Below are positions 36,670 through 45,579 of a stretch of DNA of 64,000 bases, piece by piece. Under the pieces are notes generated by a model that was not told the DNA's origin, did no database searches, and was given only the letters and a program-made list of their open reading frames with translations. A program made the position numbers and the translations under genes. The stretch lies in assembly GCF_025460805.1 (NCBI RefSeq), contig NZ_JAMXFJ010000002.1, positions 321,490 through 385,489 of the forward strand, written 5' to 3'. How positions within the stretch are numbered: position 1 is the first letter of the stretch; each line of letters opens with the position of its first letter. This stretch comes from Microvirga sesbaniae (lineage in GTDB: Bacteria > Pseudomonadota > Alphaproteobacteria > Rhizobiales > Beijerinckiaceae).

Positions 36670-38184
36670 TTACTCGATCGACAGGGCCACGAAGCGCACC
36701 TCGCCCTGGGCGTTTGCCACCAGGAGCAGGGCGGACTTGCGGCCCTGGGCCTTGAGGTCGTCGATCTTCTTGGTCACGTCGGCCGGGCTCGTGACCGGCT
36801 CCTGGTTGACCTCGACGATAACCTCGCCGGCCTGGATCCGCTTGTCCGACGCATTCGAGTTCGGGTCGACCCGGGTGATGACCACGCCTTTGAGGTCGTC
36901 CTTCAGGCTGAACCGACGGCGAAGCTCGTCCGTCATGCCGGACATGTTGAGGCCGAGGGCCTGACGGGTCGCGGTCGGCGGCTCGGTCGAAGGCTGCTGC
37001 AGGCTGGCCTGCTTCTCGGTATCCTCGAGCCGGCCCAGGGTCACCTGCCTGGTCATCTCCTGGCCCTTGCGGACGATGGCCACGTCGACGGCCTTGCCGA
37101 CCGGGGTCGAAGCCACGATCCGCGGCAGGTCGCGGGAATCCTTGACCTCCTTGCCGTCGAAGCGGACGATCACGTCTCCGACCTCGAGGCCCGCCGGCTT
37201 GGCGGGACCCTTGTCGTCGATGCCGGCGATCAGGGCGCCGCGGGCCGTGCCGAGGTTCAACGCCTCGGCGGTTGCATCATCCACGTTCTGGATGCGCACG
37301 CCGAGCCAACCGCGGCGGGTCTCGCCGAACTGGCGCAGCTGATCGATGACCGGAACGGCCGTCGAGGCGGGCACGGCGAAGCCGATGCCGACCGAGCCGC
37401 CGGTCGGCGAGAGGATGGCCGTGTTGATGCCGATGACCTCGCCGTTCATGTTGAAGAGCGGGCCGCCGGAATTGCCCTTGTTGATGGAGGCATCGGTCTG
37501 GATGTAGTTGTCGTAGGGGCCGGACTCGATGTTGCGGCCGCGGGCCGACACGATGCCGGCCGTCACCGAACCGCCGAGCCCGAAGGGATTGCCGATGGCC
37601 ATCACCCAGTCGCCGGGGCGGATGGATTCCGAGTCGCCGAACTTGACGGCCTTCAGGGGCTTGTCGGACTTCACCTTCAGAACGGCGAGGTCCACCTTGG
37701 AATCCTTGCCGACGATCTCGGCCTTCAGGCGCGTGCCGTCAGGGAAGATCACGCTGATGTCGTTGGCATCGCCGATCACGTGGTTGTTCGTCACCACGAT
37801 GCCGGACGGATCGATCACGAAGCCGGAGCCGAGGGAGTTCGAGCTGCGCGGTCGTGAGGGAGTGCTGTCTCCGTTGCCCCCCTGCCCACGGCGGTTGAAG
37901 AACTCCTCGAAGAGGTCCTCGAACGGGGTTCCGGGCGGCAGTTGAGGAAGGGTCCGGTTGCGGGCCTCCACGGTGGTCGAGGCCGAGATGTTGACCACGG
38001 CCGGGGTCACCTCATCGGCGAGATCGGCGAAGGATTCGGGCGTCGCGCGCGCATAGGCGGGCAGCGGCATGGCGGCCGTCGCGACAACCGTGAAGACCGC
38101 GAAGCAGGACGCGGCCAACCGGCGCAGGGGACGCTGGGGCAGCGCCGTCGTGGAAGGCGCCAGCGCATTCGTGGCTGTGTTCAT
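36670..38184 (-). CDS. degP: Do-family periplasmic serine protease (DegP/DegQ type)
   Basis: 504-residue envelope quality-control protease/chaperone. Signal-peptide-like segment ends in PLPAYARA near residue 47. Trypsin-like domain: His in VVTNNHV, Asp in SKVDLAVLKV, Ser in GNSGGPLFN. Two PDZ domains follow (GWLGVRIQNV…, ALGLNMSGMTDELRR…). A Gly/Asn/Arg-rich low-complexity insert (RRGQGGNGDSTPSRPRSSNS) lies before the protease core. ATG 38184 has GAGAGGG upstream. Last gene of the hflK-hflC-DUF2065-degP group. Confidence 0.96.
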   Translation of the reverse strand: MNTATNALAPSTTALPQRPLRRLAASCFAVFTVVATAAMPLPAYARATPESFADLADEVTPAVVNISASTTVEARNRTLPQLPPGTPFEDLFEEFFNRRGQGGNGDSTPSRPRSSNSLGSGFVIDPSGIVVTNNHVIGDANDISVIFPDGTRLKAEIVGKDSKVDLAVLKVKSDKPLKAVKFGDSESIRPGDWVMAIGNPFGLGGSVTAGIVSARGRNIESGPYDNYIQTDASINKGNSGGPLFNMNGEVIGINTAILSPTGGSVGIGFAVPASTAVPVIDQLRQFGETRRGWLGVRIQNVDDATAEALNLGTARGALIAGIDDKGPAKPAGLEVGDVIVRFDGKEVKDSRDLPRIVASTPVGKAVDVAIVRKGQEMTRQVTLGRLEDTEKQASLQQPSTEPPTATRQALGLNMSGMTDELRRRFSLKDDLKGVVITRVDPNSNASDKRIQAGEVIVEVNQEPVTSPADVTKKIDDLKAQGRKSALLLVANAQGEVRFVALSIE

Positions 38185-38373
38185 CGAAAACCCTCTCTCG
38201 GAGAATAGCCATATAGATTGGTATTTGGCCCCGCCATTCAAGCGGATATTGCGGCGGAAGCTTGGCCTCAAGCCACGGATCCGACAAGGGATTCCACTTT
38301 CGGAACCGATCGGATCCTCCGTCGGGAGCGAGCCGCCCCGTTTCGCCGACCCGGGACGCCACGGCCCGGGCTC

Positions 38374-38565
38374 TCAGCTGAATTGCCGCACCAGCCAGAT
38401 CACCCCGAGCCCGATGACGGCCGATATGATCCCGACGATCCGCATCTGATCGCTCGGGCTGTGGGCCGCCTCGTACATGGCCCGGCGCATGCCGTCAGGA
38501 AAGGCCGCAAACAAGATGCCCTCGACCGCAAGAGCGAGGCCGAGGGCTGCAATCAAGTCCATCAT
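38374..38565 (-). CDS. DUF2065 family small membrane protein
   Basis: 63 residues with two membrane helices (LIAALGLALAVEGILFAAF and IVGIISAVIGLGVIWLVRQ) joined by PDGMRRAMYEAA. This is the YjeT-like DUF2065 family, commonly found next to hflC. It starts 6 bp after hflC; 189 bp with nothing recognisable separate it from degP. Confidence 0.92.
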   Translation of the reverse strand: MMDLIAALGLALAVEGILFAAFPDGMRRAMYEAAHSPSDQMRIVGIISAVIGLGVIWLVRQFS

Positions 38566-38571
38566 CAGGGA

Positions 38572-39504
38572 TCATTGGGCTGGAGCCGGCTGGGCCGGCG
38601 CGGGGGCGGGCTGCGTGGCGCCTCCGCCGTTCCGTCGACCGGCCGGGTCGTTGAAATAGCGGAAGAAATCGGAATCCGGGCTCAACACGAGCCGGGTATC
38701 GCCCGACTTCAGACCCGCTTCATAGGCTTGCATCGAACGATAGAAGGAGAAGAACTCCGGATCCTGCCCGAAAGCCTCCGCCAGGATACGGTTGCGGTCC
38801 GCATCGCCCTGGCCGCGCAGCTCCTCGGCCCGCTGATTGGCCTCGGCCCGGATGATCGTCGCCTCGCGTTCGGCCTTGGCCCGAATGGTCTGCGCCTGCT
38901 GCTGGCCATTGGCGCGAAGGTCGGCCGCCTCGCGCTCACGCTCGGTGCGCATGCGCTGGTAGACCGCCTGGCTGTTCGCTGCCGGCAGATCGACCCGGGT
39001 GAGGCGCACGTCGATCATCTCGATGCCGAGGCTCGCCGCCTGACGGTTCACGTCCGCCTGAATGCGGTTCATCAGATCCGCACGCTCGGTGCGCACGATG
39101 GCGTCGCGGGACGCGCTCGCCAACGTGTTACGCATGACCGAGTTGGTGAAGCTCTGCAGGCGCTGGTTGGCCAGCGCGATGTTGCCGACGGCCTGGTAGA
39201 ACCGCAGCGGATCGACGATCCGGTATCGGGTGAAGGCGTCGACCTCAAGGTTCTGCCGGTCGGCCGACAGAATGGTCTGGACCGGCAGGTCGAGATCGAG
39301 CACGCGCTTCTCGAAATAGGTCACCGTGTCGACCAGCGGCAGCTTGAACTTCAGGCCAGGCTCCGAGATGGCCGATTGCACCGCGCCGAAACGCAGCACG
39401 AGCGCATACTGGGTCTGCTGCACGATGAAGGTCGCGCTGTAGAGGACGATGGCCGCGAGGACCAGGCCGATCAGGGCGACCGTGCGAAGAGTCGAAGCGT
39501 TCAT
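38572..39504 (-). CDS. hflC: HflC, regulator of FtsH protease
   Basis: 310-residue SPFH/prohibitin-family membrane protein that forms the HflKC complex around FtsH. One N-terminal membrane helix (VALIGLVLAAIVLYSATFIV), the SPFH domain with QTQYALVLRFG, then a long Ala/Glu/Arg coiled coil (REREAADLRANGQQQAQTIR). The C terminus is Pro/Ala-rich. ATG overlaps the hflK stop by 4 nt (ATGA), so the partners are translationally coupled. Confidence 0.95.
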   Translation of the reverse strand: MNASTLRTVALIGLVLAAIVLYSATFIVQQTQYALVLRFGAVQSAISEPGLKFKLPLVDTVTYFEKRVLDLDLPVQTILSADRQNLEVDAFTRYRIVDPLRFYQAVGNIALANQRLQSFTNSVMRNTLASASRDAIVRTERADLMNRIQADVNRQAASLGIEMIDVRLTRVDLPAANSQAVYQRMRTEREREAADLRANGQQQAQTIRAKAEREATIIRAEANQRAEELRGQGDADRNRILAEAFGQDPEFFSFYRSMQAYEAGLKSGDTRLVLSPDSDFFRYFNDPAGRRNGGGATQPAPAPAQPAPAQ

Positions 39505-40643
39505 CGCGTGGCTCCCTGCGGGTTGGCGGCATTGCCCTGCGGCTGCGGGCGCTGGATCTGCTGATTGAGAGGCAGGAAGGGCACGACGCCCTGGCCGTTC
39601 TGGTCGACGATGATCTTCTCGAGCCCGCCGAAGACCCGCTCCATGGTTTCGAGGAAGATGCGCTCGCGGCTGATGTCGGGAGCCTTGCGGTATTCCTCGT
39701 AGACCTGGCGGAATCGCGCCGCCTGACCGGTCGCGTCGGCCACGGACTGCTCGCGATAGGCTTCGGCCTGCTGCACCGTGCGCGACGCCTCGCCTCGGGC
39801 CTCGGGAACGACCCGGCTCGCGAAGGCTCCCGCCTCGTTCTGGACGCGCACAGCGTCCTGCTGGGCGGCGTTCACGTCGAAGAAGGCCTGTCGCACCTCG
39901 GACGGAGGCTGGACGGCCTGAAGCTGGACCACGTTGATCAGGACGCCTGCGCCATAGGCATCGAGCGCCTCCTGCATGATCTGGCGGACTTCCTGAGCGA
40001 CGCTGGCCTGCTCCGTGGTCAGGATCGCCTGGATGTTCCGGCGGCCGATGACCTCGCGCATGGCGCTCTCGGCCACGGACTTGATGGTGCCGTCGGGATT
40101 CTGAAGGTTGAAGACGTAATCCTGCGGACGGGCGGGGTTGATCTGCCAGACCGCATCGAAATCGATGTCGACGATGTTCTCGTCGGCGGTCAGCATCAGG
40201 CTTTCCTCGATCACGTCGCGGGCGCGCCCCTGCCCCGTCGGCGTGGAGCGGTAACCCACCTCGACCCTCTGCTGGGCGGTCACGTTGGGCTTGATCACCC
40301 GGCCGATCGGATAGGGAAAGTTGTAGCGCAGACCTTCACCGGAGGTCCGGGTGTACTTCCCGAAGATCATGTTGATGCCGACCTCGTTGGGCCGCACCGT
40401 ATAGAAGCCGGTGAGCAGCCAGACGGCGATCACGCCGAGAACGAGAATGATCAGGCCCCTGCCCCCCATGGAGCCTCCGGGGATGAAGTCTTTCAGGCGA
40501 TCCTGGCTGCGGCGCAGAATATCTTCCAGGTCCGGGGGCGTTCCATTGCCCTGCGGCCCGGAGCCCCAAGGGCTCTTGCCGCCTCCCGATCCGCCGCGCT
40601 GACCCCAGGGGCCGCCGCCGCCGCTTTGGTTGCTCCAAGGCAT
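39501..40643 (-). CDS. hflK: HflK, regulator of FtsH protease
   Basis: 380-residue partner of HflC. The Gly/Ser/Pro-rich N terminus (MPWSNQSGGGGPWGQRGGSG) is typical of HflK, followed by one membrane helix (GLIILVLGVIAVWLLTGFYTV), SPFH domain (VRPNEVGINMIFGKY) and coiled coil. AAAGG lies 7 nt before the ATG. 136 bp downstream of folA. Confidence 0.95.
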   Translation of the reverse strand: MPWSNQSGGGGPWGQRGGSGGGKSPWGSGPQGNGTPPDLEDILRRSQDRLKDFIPGGSMGGRGLIILVLGVIAVWLLTGFYTVRPNEVGINMIFGKYTRTSGEGLRYNFPYPIGRVIKPNVTAQQRVEVGYRSTPTGQGRARDVIEESLMLTADENIVDIDFDAVWQINPARPQDYVFNLQNPDGTIKSVAESAMREVIGRRNIQAILTTEQASVAQEVRQIMQEALDAYGAGVLINVVQLQAVQPPSEVRQAFFDVNAAQQDAVRVQNEAGAFASRVVPEARGEASRTVQQAEAYREQSVADATGQAARFRQVYEEYRKAPDISRERIFLETMERVFGGLEKIIVDQNGQGVVPFLPLNQQIQRPQPQGNAANPQGATR

Positions 40644-40779
40644 AGGACGCCTTTCCTCACTTATGATTGGCCGGCCGACACAGCCGTTGAGATCCCGAGA
40701 CGGTTGTGGGTGTTGCCTCTTCCGCCTGTCAAGCCTGCGAATTGGGGATTAAAGGGAGCTTCGTCAACCTTGGACAAGG

Positions 40780-41292
40780 TCAGGGACGCCTTTCGAGATC
40801 AATAAAGGTAAACGGATGCTCGTCGTCGGGTGCCTTCGGGTGATCCTCCCGCCTCGTCTCGCGAAACCGTGATCGATCGAACTCGGGGAAGACGGCGTCG
40901 CCCTCCGGGGCGGCGTGAACCTTCGTCAGGAATATGCTCTGCACGTGCGGCAGGGCGAGCGCATAGATTTCAGCGCCCCCGACCACGGCGATGGCCTCGG
41001 CCTCCATCCTGGCAGCAATCTCGGCGCCTTTGGCGACCGCCTCCTCCCAGGTGTGGACCACGTGCACGCCCGCGGCGGAAAAGCCGGCATCGCGGGTCAG
41101 CACGATCGTCTCGCGCCCCGGCAGGGGTTTGCCGATGGACTGGAAGGTCTTGCGCCCCATGATCATCGGCTTGCCCATGGTGAGCCTGCGGAAGCGCCCG
41201 AGATCGGTCTTGATGCGCCACAGGAGATGATTGTCCCGCCCGATCACGCCGTTTTCGGCGACCGCGACGACGAGGATAAGGGGAAGGGTCAT
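40780..41292 (-). CDS. folA: Dihydrofolate reductase
   Basis: Reduces dihydrofolate to tetrahydrofolate with NADPH, regenerating the folate consumed by ThyA. 170 residues: AVAENGVIGRDNHLLW (substrate site), the GRKTFQSIGKPLPGR loop and VVGGAEIYALAL (cofactor site). ATG 41292 overlaps the stop of the GNAT gene by 4 nt. The longer frame to 41346 lies inside that gene and is not needed. Confidence 0.95.
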   Translation of the reverse strand: MTLPLILVVAVAENGVIGRDNHLLWRIKTDLGRFRRLTMGKPMIMGRKTFQSIGKPLPGRETIVLTRDAGFSAAGVHVVHTWEEAVAKGAEIAARMEAEAIAVVGGAEIYALALPHVQSIFLTKVHAAPEGDAVFPEFDRSRFRETRREDHPKAPDDEHPFTFIDLERRP

Positions 41293-41771
41293 GGCTCCTC
41301 CGCCAAGTGTCGCAAGGCCTCGCCCGTGACCCGCTGCACGGTCCATTCATCCATGGGAACGGCCCCGATGGAGCGATAGACCTGCAGGGCCGGCTCGTTC
41401 CAGTCGAGGACCCACCATTCGAGGCGCGCCAAGTCCTCGTCGATGCAGCGGCGGGCAAGATGCCTCAGCAGCGCCTTTCCGATTCCGCGGGACCGGAAGG
41501 CCGGCCGGACGAAGAGATCCTCCAGATAGATCCCGTGCCGGCCGCGGAAGGTCGAGAAGTTGTAGAACCAGAGGGCGAAGCCGGCCGCCTCCCCGTCCCA
41601 TTCCGCGATATCCGCGAAGACCCGCGGGGCGGGGCCGAAAAGCGCCTTCGCGATGTCCGCCTGCGTCGCGTCGACCTCGTGGGCCAGCCGCTCGTATTCG
41701 GCGAGGTCGCGGATGAAGTTGAAGATCGCCGGAGCATCGCGCTCTTCGGCCTTGCGGATGACGAGACTCAT
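41289..41771 (-). CDS. GNAT family N-acetyltransferase
   Basis: 160 residues from ATG 41771 (MSLVIRKAEERDAPAIFNFI; an upstream ATG at 41789 is possible). The acetyl-CoA loop is VRPAFRSRGIGKALLRHLA, and LEDLFVRPAFR and LDWNEPALQVYRSIGA fit the spermidine/diamine acetyltransferase (SSAT-like) subgroup. The actual substrate is unknown. Translationally coupled to folA. Confidence 0.92.
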   Translation of the reverse strand: MSLVIRKAEERDAPAIFNFIRDLAEYERLAHEVDATQADIAKALFGPAPRVFADIAEWDGEAAGFALWFYNFSTFRGRHGIYLEDLFVRPAFRSRGIGKALLRHLARRCIDEDLARLEWWVLDWNEPALQVYRSIGAVPMDEWTVQRVTGEALRHLAEEP

Positions 41772-41808
41772 GCGGCTGTTGTGTCGCAAGTGATCCTTGC
41801 TGTCGAGC

Positions 41809-42114
41809 TTATTCGGCTTCGTCGTCCGCCTGAACGCGGCGGGGCGAGCCCCATTCCGCCAGAACGGCGTTCATGTCGTCGAGGACGAAGAAACGGGCGC
41901 TCTCCTGGTCGTAGCCGTCGTTGAGCAGATCGTCGTAATCCGTGAGCCTGTGGCGGATATAGGACGTGAGAGACAGCCATGCGGCCGTCTCGGGCGAAGC
42001 GCCATGCAGGCCGCGGCTGCCCAGGGCATGGTCGGTGACGGCCTCGAACTCGTGCCGCGGAATGCGCGGGGCCAGGATGCGGACCGCGCCCTCGATGGCC
42101 TCGCGCCGGCTCAT
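41809..42114 (-). CDS. DUF2293-like small protein
   Basis: 101 residues: IEGAVRILAPRIPRHEFEAV, then AAWLSLTSYIRHRLTDYDDLL and DQESARFFVLDDMNAVLAEW. The helical pattern with YIRHRxTDYDxLL matches my recollection of DUF2293 proteins of this order; function unknown. It starts 6 bp after thyA and precedes the GNAT gene. Confidence 0.75.
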   Translation of the reverse strand: MSRREAIEGAVRILAPRIPRHEFEAVTDHALGSRGLHGASPETAAWLSLTSYIRHRLTDYDDLLNDGYDQESARFFVLDDMNAVLAEWGSPRRVQADDEAE

Positions 42115-42120
42115 GCCGCG

Positions 42121-42915
42121 TCAGACCGCGACGGGCGCCTTGATGGCCGGATGCGGGTCGTAATCCTCGATGGCGATGTCGTCATAGGTGAAATCGAAGA
42201 GCGAGCGGACGGACGGGTTGAGGCGCAGCTTCGGCAGGTGCCTCGGCTCCCGGGAGAGCTGGAGGCGCGCCTGCTCCAGATGGTTGAGATAGAGATGCGC
42301 GTCCCCGAAGGAATGGACAAAGTCGCCGGGCTGCAGGCCCGTGGCCTGGGCCATCATGTGCGTGAGCAGGGCGTAGGACGCGATATTGAACGGAACGCCC
42401 AGGAACACGTCCGCCGAGCGCTGGTAGAGCTGGCAGGAGAGCCGCCCCTCCGCGACGTAGAACTGGAACAGGCAATGGCAGGGCGCGAGCGCCATCTTGT
42501 CCAGATCCGCCGGGTTCCAGGCGGAAACGATCAGGCGGCGGCTGTCGGGATTGCGGCGGATCTCGTCGAGCACCCAGCGGATCTGGTCGACGGTGCCGCC
42601 GTCGGGCTTGGCCCACGAGCGCCACTGCTTGCCGTAGACGGGACCGAGATCCCCGTTCTCGTCGGCCCACTCGTCCCAGATCGAGACGCCGTTCTCCTTC
42701 AGGTAGCCGATGTTGGTGTCGCCCTTGAGGAACCACAGCAGCTCATGGACGATGGAGCGCAGATGGAGCTTCTTGGTGGTGACGAGCGGAAAGCCCTGGC
42801 TGAGATCGAAGCGCATCTGGTGACCGAAGACCGAGATCGTCCCGGTTCCGGTCCGGTCGTCCTTGCGGACGCCCTCGTCCATGATGCGGCGGATGAGATC
42901 GAGATAGGCTTGCAT
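42121..42915 (-). CDS. thyA: Thymidylate synthase
   Basis: 264 residues, the standard ThyA length. Makes dTMP from dUMP and methylenetetrahydrofolate. The active-site Cys is in [14 protein letters not shown], with [13 protein letters not shown] upstream and [15 protein letters not shown] downstream; the N-terminal [19 protein letters not shown] is also typical. First gene of the thyA-DUF2293-GNAT-folA group. Confidence 0.97.
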   Translation of the reverse strand: MQAYLDLIRRIMDEGVRKDDRTGTGTISVFGHQMRFDLSQGFPLVTTKKLHLRSIVHELLWFLKGDTNIGYLKENGVSIWDEWADENGDLGPVYGKQWRSWAKPDGGTVDQIRWVLDEIRRNPDSRRLIVSAWNPADLDKMALAPCHCLFQFYVAEGRLSCQLYQRSADVFLGVPFNIASYALLTHMMAQATGLQPGDFVHSFGDAHLYLNHLEQARLQLSREPRHLPKLRLNPSVRSLFDFTYDDIAIEDYDPHPAIKAPVAV

Positions 42916-43076
42916 GGGGTGCTCCTCGCCTGATCATAGGGCAGCGCAGCGCCGCCGCCGAGTCGGGACTTTTCCATTCCTGTGAATCGGTTAACCCCCT
43001 GAGGGCCACAGGCGACCAGGCGGGCGCGCCGGTGTCTCTGTCACATTTTCATGGACGACCCGGCGGTTCCCTCTCT

Positions 43077-43104
43077 TTCAAAATCCGATCGTGGCACCTA
43101 TATT
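43077..43104 (+). promoter_or_regulatory. Probable ssrA promoter
   Basis: TTCAAA at 43077-43082 and TATATT at 43099-43104 with 16 bp between, placed so transcription would begin at about 43111, just where the first hairpin of the tmRNA precursor starts. Confidence 0.5.
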
Positions 43105-43110
43105 GAGGGT

Positions 43111-43425
43111 GTCGGTCGCGAGACCGACTATGGCGATAAACGGCTATCGGAATAAACCCATCGGACCCGGGGGCGGTACCCGGCGCCTCCACCAAAGCCC
43201 AGGCTCAGCCTGGGTTTCGGCGGGGGCGAAATAGGATCGACGAGGGCGTAAAGGGTGGACTTTCGCTCGGCATGGTTCCGCCGTTATCGGGCCGAATCTA
43301 TAGTTGCCAACGACAACTATGCTCCGGTTGCAGTGGCTGCGTAAGCGGTCCCTAAAGCCGAATCAAAGCCCTTGCGGGTAGCACCGTAAGGCGGGGTCCG
43401 GAGGCACCTGGCAACAGAAGCCTCC
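43111..43425 (+). ncRNA. ssrA: Two-piece (permuted) tmRNA
   Basis: Rescues stalled ribosomes. The acceptor piece comes first and ends GGCGCCTCCACCA at 43194. After a removed loop (AAAGCCCAGGCT…GGGTTTC) the coding piece begins GGGGGCGAAATAGGATCGAC at 43222. The 7-bp acceptor stem GGGGGCG/CGCCTCC pairs between the pieces. The tag frame GCC AAC GAC AAC TAT GCT CCG GTT GCA GTG GCT GCG TAA (43306-43344) encodes ANDNYAPVAVAA. This permuted order is the alphaproteobacterial form. The 5' boundary is estimated from the first hairpin (43111-43128). Confidence 0.95.
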
Positions 43426-43435
43426 ACTTTTGTTT
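43400..43435 (+). terminator. ssrA terminator
   Basis: GGAGGC (43400-43405) pairs with GCCTCC (43420-43425), followed by ACTTTTGTTT. It also forms the last helix region of the coding piece, so the mature 3' end may be just inside it. Confidence 0.75.
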
Positions 43436-43451
43436 CTGCAAGGGCTCGCTT

Positions 43452-44054
43452 ATGGCCGGTGGTAAAGACCTGATCCGCTACGATCTTCTGGTGCAGGACG
43501 CGTTGAAGGGCGTCGTGCGCAAGGTTCTGATCGATGCCAAGGACGGCCTGCCGGGCGAACATCATTTCTACATCTCCTTCCAGACGGATTTCCCCGGGGT
43601 TCGCCTTTCGAACCGCCTGCGCGAGAAATACCCTCAGGAGATGACCATCGTCCTCCAGCACCAGTTCTGGGACCTGAACGTCACCGAACACACCTTCGAG
43701 GTCGGGCTGTCCTTCTCGGGCATCCCGGAGCGGCTGCTCATCCCCTTCGATGCCCTCACGGGCTTCTTCGACCCGTCCGTCCAGTTCGGCCTCAAGTTCG
43801 ACAGCCAGGAGGAGGACGAGGAGGACGACGCGGAGGAGGCTACCGCCGCACCGCAGCCTATCCGAGGCAGCGCGTCCGAGCCGGTCGAGCTGAAGCAGCC
43901 CCGCAGGCCCCTGCCCGCGGCGGACACCACGCCTGCTCCCGAAGGAGCGCCCGCGGCGAAAGCCGAGACGGATGACAAGACCGAGTCGCCCGAATCCGGG
44001 GCGCCGGGCAGCGCCGAGGTCGTCAGCCTCGACGCTTTCCGCAAGAAGAACTGA
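43452..44054 (+). CDS. sspB: SspB family ssrA-tag adaptor
   Basis: Delivers ssrA-tagged proteins to ClpXP. 200 residues: the N-terminal substrate-binding SspB fold at about 1-125 (DLIRYDLLVQDALKGVVRKV, HHFYISFQTDFPGV, LSFSGIPERLLIPFDALTGF), then an acidic/Pro-rich flexible linker (QEEDEEDDAEEA) and a C-terminal motif VVSLDAFRKK that should dock on ClpX. AAGGG lies 7 nt before the ATG. It starts 17 bp after the ssrA terminator. Confidence 0.92.
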   Translation: MAGGKDLIRYDLLVQDALKGVVRKVLIDAKDGLPGEHHFYISFQTDFPGVRLSNRLREKYPQEMTIVLQHQFWDLNVTEHTFEVGLSFSGIPERLLIPFDALTGFFDPSVQFGLKFDSQEEDEEDDAEEATAAPQPIRGSASEPVELKQPRRPLPAADTTPAPEGAPAAKAETDDKTESPESGAPGSAEVVSLDAFRKKN

Positions 44055-44075
44055 GTCTCCCTCCCGTCCCCGTTG

Positions 44076-45491
44076 TCAGGCCGTTGCCGGCGCCTCCCGC
44101 GGCGCGCGCCGCGTAAGGCGCATCGGCAGGCCGCCCCGCGGCCTCAGGGTGATCCGCTGCACGGGCGCGACCTCGTGCCCTTCCGCCAGATCGAGCCGCA
44201 CCGAGCGGGCGATGGTCGCCAGGACGATCACGGCCTCCTGCAGGGAAAAGCTCGCCCCGATGCAGACCCGCGGCCCGGCCCCGAACGGCAAATAGGCGAA
44301 GCGGTCGATCCGGCTGCGGTTCTCCGGGAGGAAGCGTTCGGGCTGGAAGGCATCCGGCTCGTCCCAGAGCCGGCGGTGGCGATGCAGCACGTAAGGGGCG
44401 ATCGCCACCATCGAGCCCGCCGGGATCTCCAGGTCTCCGATCCGATCAGCATCGATCGCCGTGCGGCTCATGTAGGGAGCCGGCGGATAGAGACGCACCG
44501 CCTCGTCGATCACGGCCCGGGTGTAGACGAGTTCGTCCAGATGACGGGGCTCCAGGGGCCCCTCTCCCAGCACCGCGTCGACCTCCCGCTCAAGGCGGGT
44601 CCGCGCCCGCTCGTCCTGGGACAGGAGATAGAGCGACCAGGTCAGGGCGTTGGCCGTCGTCTCGTGTCCGGCGCCGATGAAGGTGACGATGTTGGTGCGC
44701 ACCTCGATGTGGCTCAGCCCCTTCCCGGTCTCGGGGTCGGCCGCCTCGAGGAGCAGGGTCAGCAGGTCGCGGGGCGCCGGCTCGCCGCGGGCCAGCAGCG
44801 CCTTCCGCGCATCGATCAGCGCGTTGACCGTCTCCTCGAAGAACCGGATCGACGGCCGCGCCCGCAGGCGGCCGATCCGGGGCACCCAATCGGGGAACCC
44901 GAAGATGTCGAGCGGATCGACCCGGCCCAGGCTGTTGAAGTAACGCGTGATGGCGCGGCCGAGCGCATCGGGGTCTTTCGGCACTCCTTGCGTGAAGATC
45001 GTCCGCTCCAGAACGTCCAGGGTCACGCGGGTCATGTCGAGGGAGGCATCGACCACGCGCCCTTCCGGGCGCCGCTGCCAGCGGCGCACGAGGCGGTCGG
45101 CCGCCTCGACCATCGCGGGAAAGAAGCTGCCCACATGGCGCGGCGTGAAGAGCGGCGCGATGGTGCGGCGCTGGAGCCGCCATTCGTCGCCCTCCGCGGT
45201 CACGAGCCCCCGGCCCAGGCCGGGCGCCAGGATCCGGATCTGCAGATCGTCCTTGCGGTAATTGGGGGCGTTGTCCAGGAGGATGTGCCGGATCACCGCG
45301 GGATCGTTCACCACGGTCATGCGGCCGAGCGCCCCCTCGCCGGTGATGATCGGCTCCTCGAAATGGGTCTCCATCCAGGTGTTCAGAGGGTTTTCGCGCA
45401 CCGCCCTCAGGAAGGCCACCATGCCGAGGGGCTCGGTGCGGGGCGCCGGGTGAGGCGGGCGGAACAGGGGCGCTTCCAGGGTGTCGCTCAT
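44076..45491 (-). CDS. Cytochrome P450
   Basis: 471-residue soluble-looking P450 monooxygenase. Oxygen-binding helix FIGAGHETTANAL, the ExxR helix region (AVIDEAVRLYPPAPYMSRTA), PERFLPENRSRI and the heme loop FGAGPRVCIGASFSLQEA with the proximal Cys. No membrane anchor at the N terminus. No redox partner gene nearby. Substrate unknown. Confidence 0.95.
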   Translation of the reverse strand: MSDTLEAPLFRPPHPAPRTEPLGMVAFLRAVRENPLNTWMETHFEEPIITGEGALGRMTVVNDPAVIRHILLDNAPNYRKDDLQIRILAPGLGRGLVTAEGDEWRLQRRTIAPLFTPRHVGSFFPAMVEAADRLVRRWQRRPEGRVVDASLDMTRVTLDVLERTIFTQGVPKDPDALGRAITRYFNSLGRVDPLDIFGFPDWVPRIGRLRARPSIRFFEETVNALIDARKALLARGEPAPRDLLTLLLEAADPETGKGLSHIEVRTNIVTFIGAGHETTANALTWSLYLLSQDERARTRLEREVDAVLGEGPLEPRHLDELVYTRAVIDEAVRLYPPAPYMSRTAIDADRIGDLEIPAGSMVAIAPYVLHRHRRLWDEPDAFQPERFLPENRSRIDRFAYLPFGAGPRVCIGASFSLQEAVIVLATIARSVRLDLAEGHEVAPVQRITLRPRGGLPMRLTRRAPREAPATA

Positions 45492-45579
45492 GCGATTTTA
45501 CAAGGCCTCCATGCGCGTTCGCAGTTGCGAGCGCCATCATTTGAGATAAGAACACGCAACTCCATCGAAAGAGGTCAGG

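Noticed and set aside
38265..38330. Possible further palindromic repeat upstream of degP
   Set aside because: GGATCCGAC…TTCCACTTTCGG…CGGATCC resembles the family only loosely and lacks the CTAG ends and the paired GCATCGG arms.
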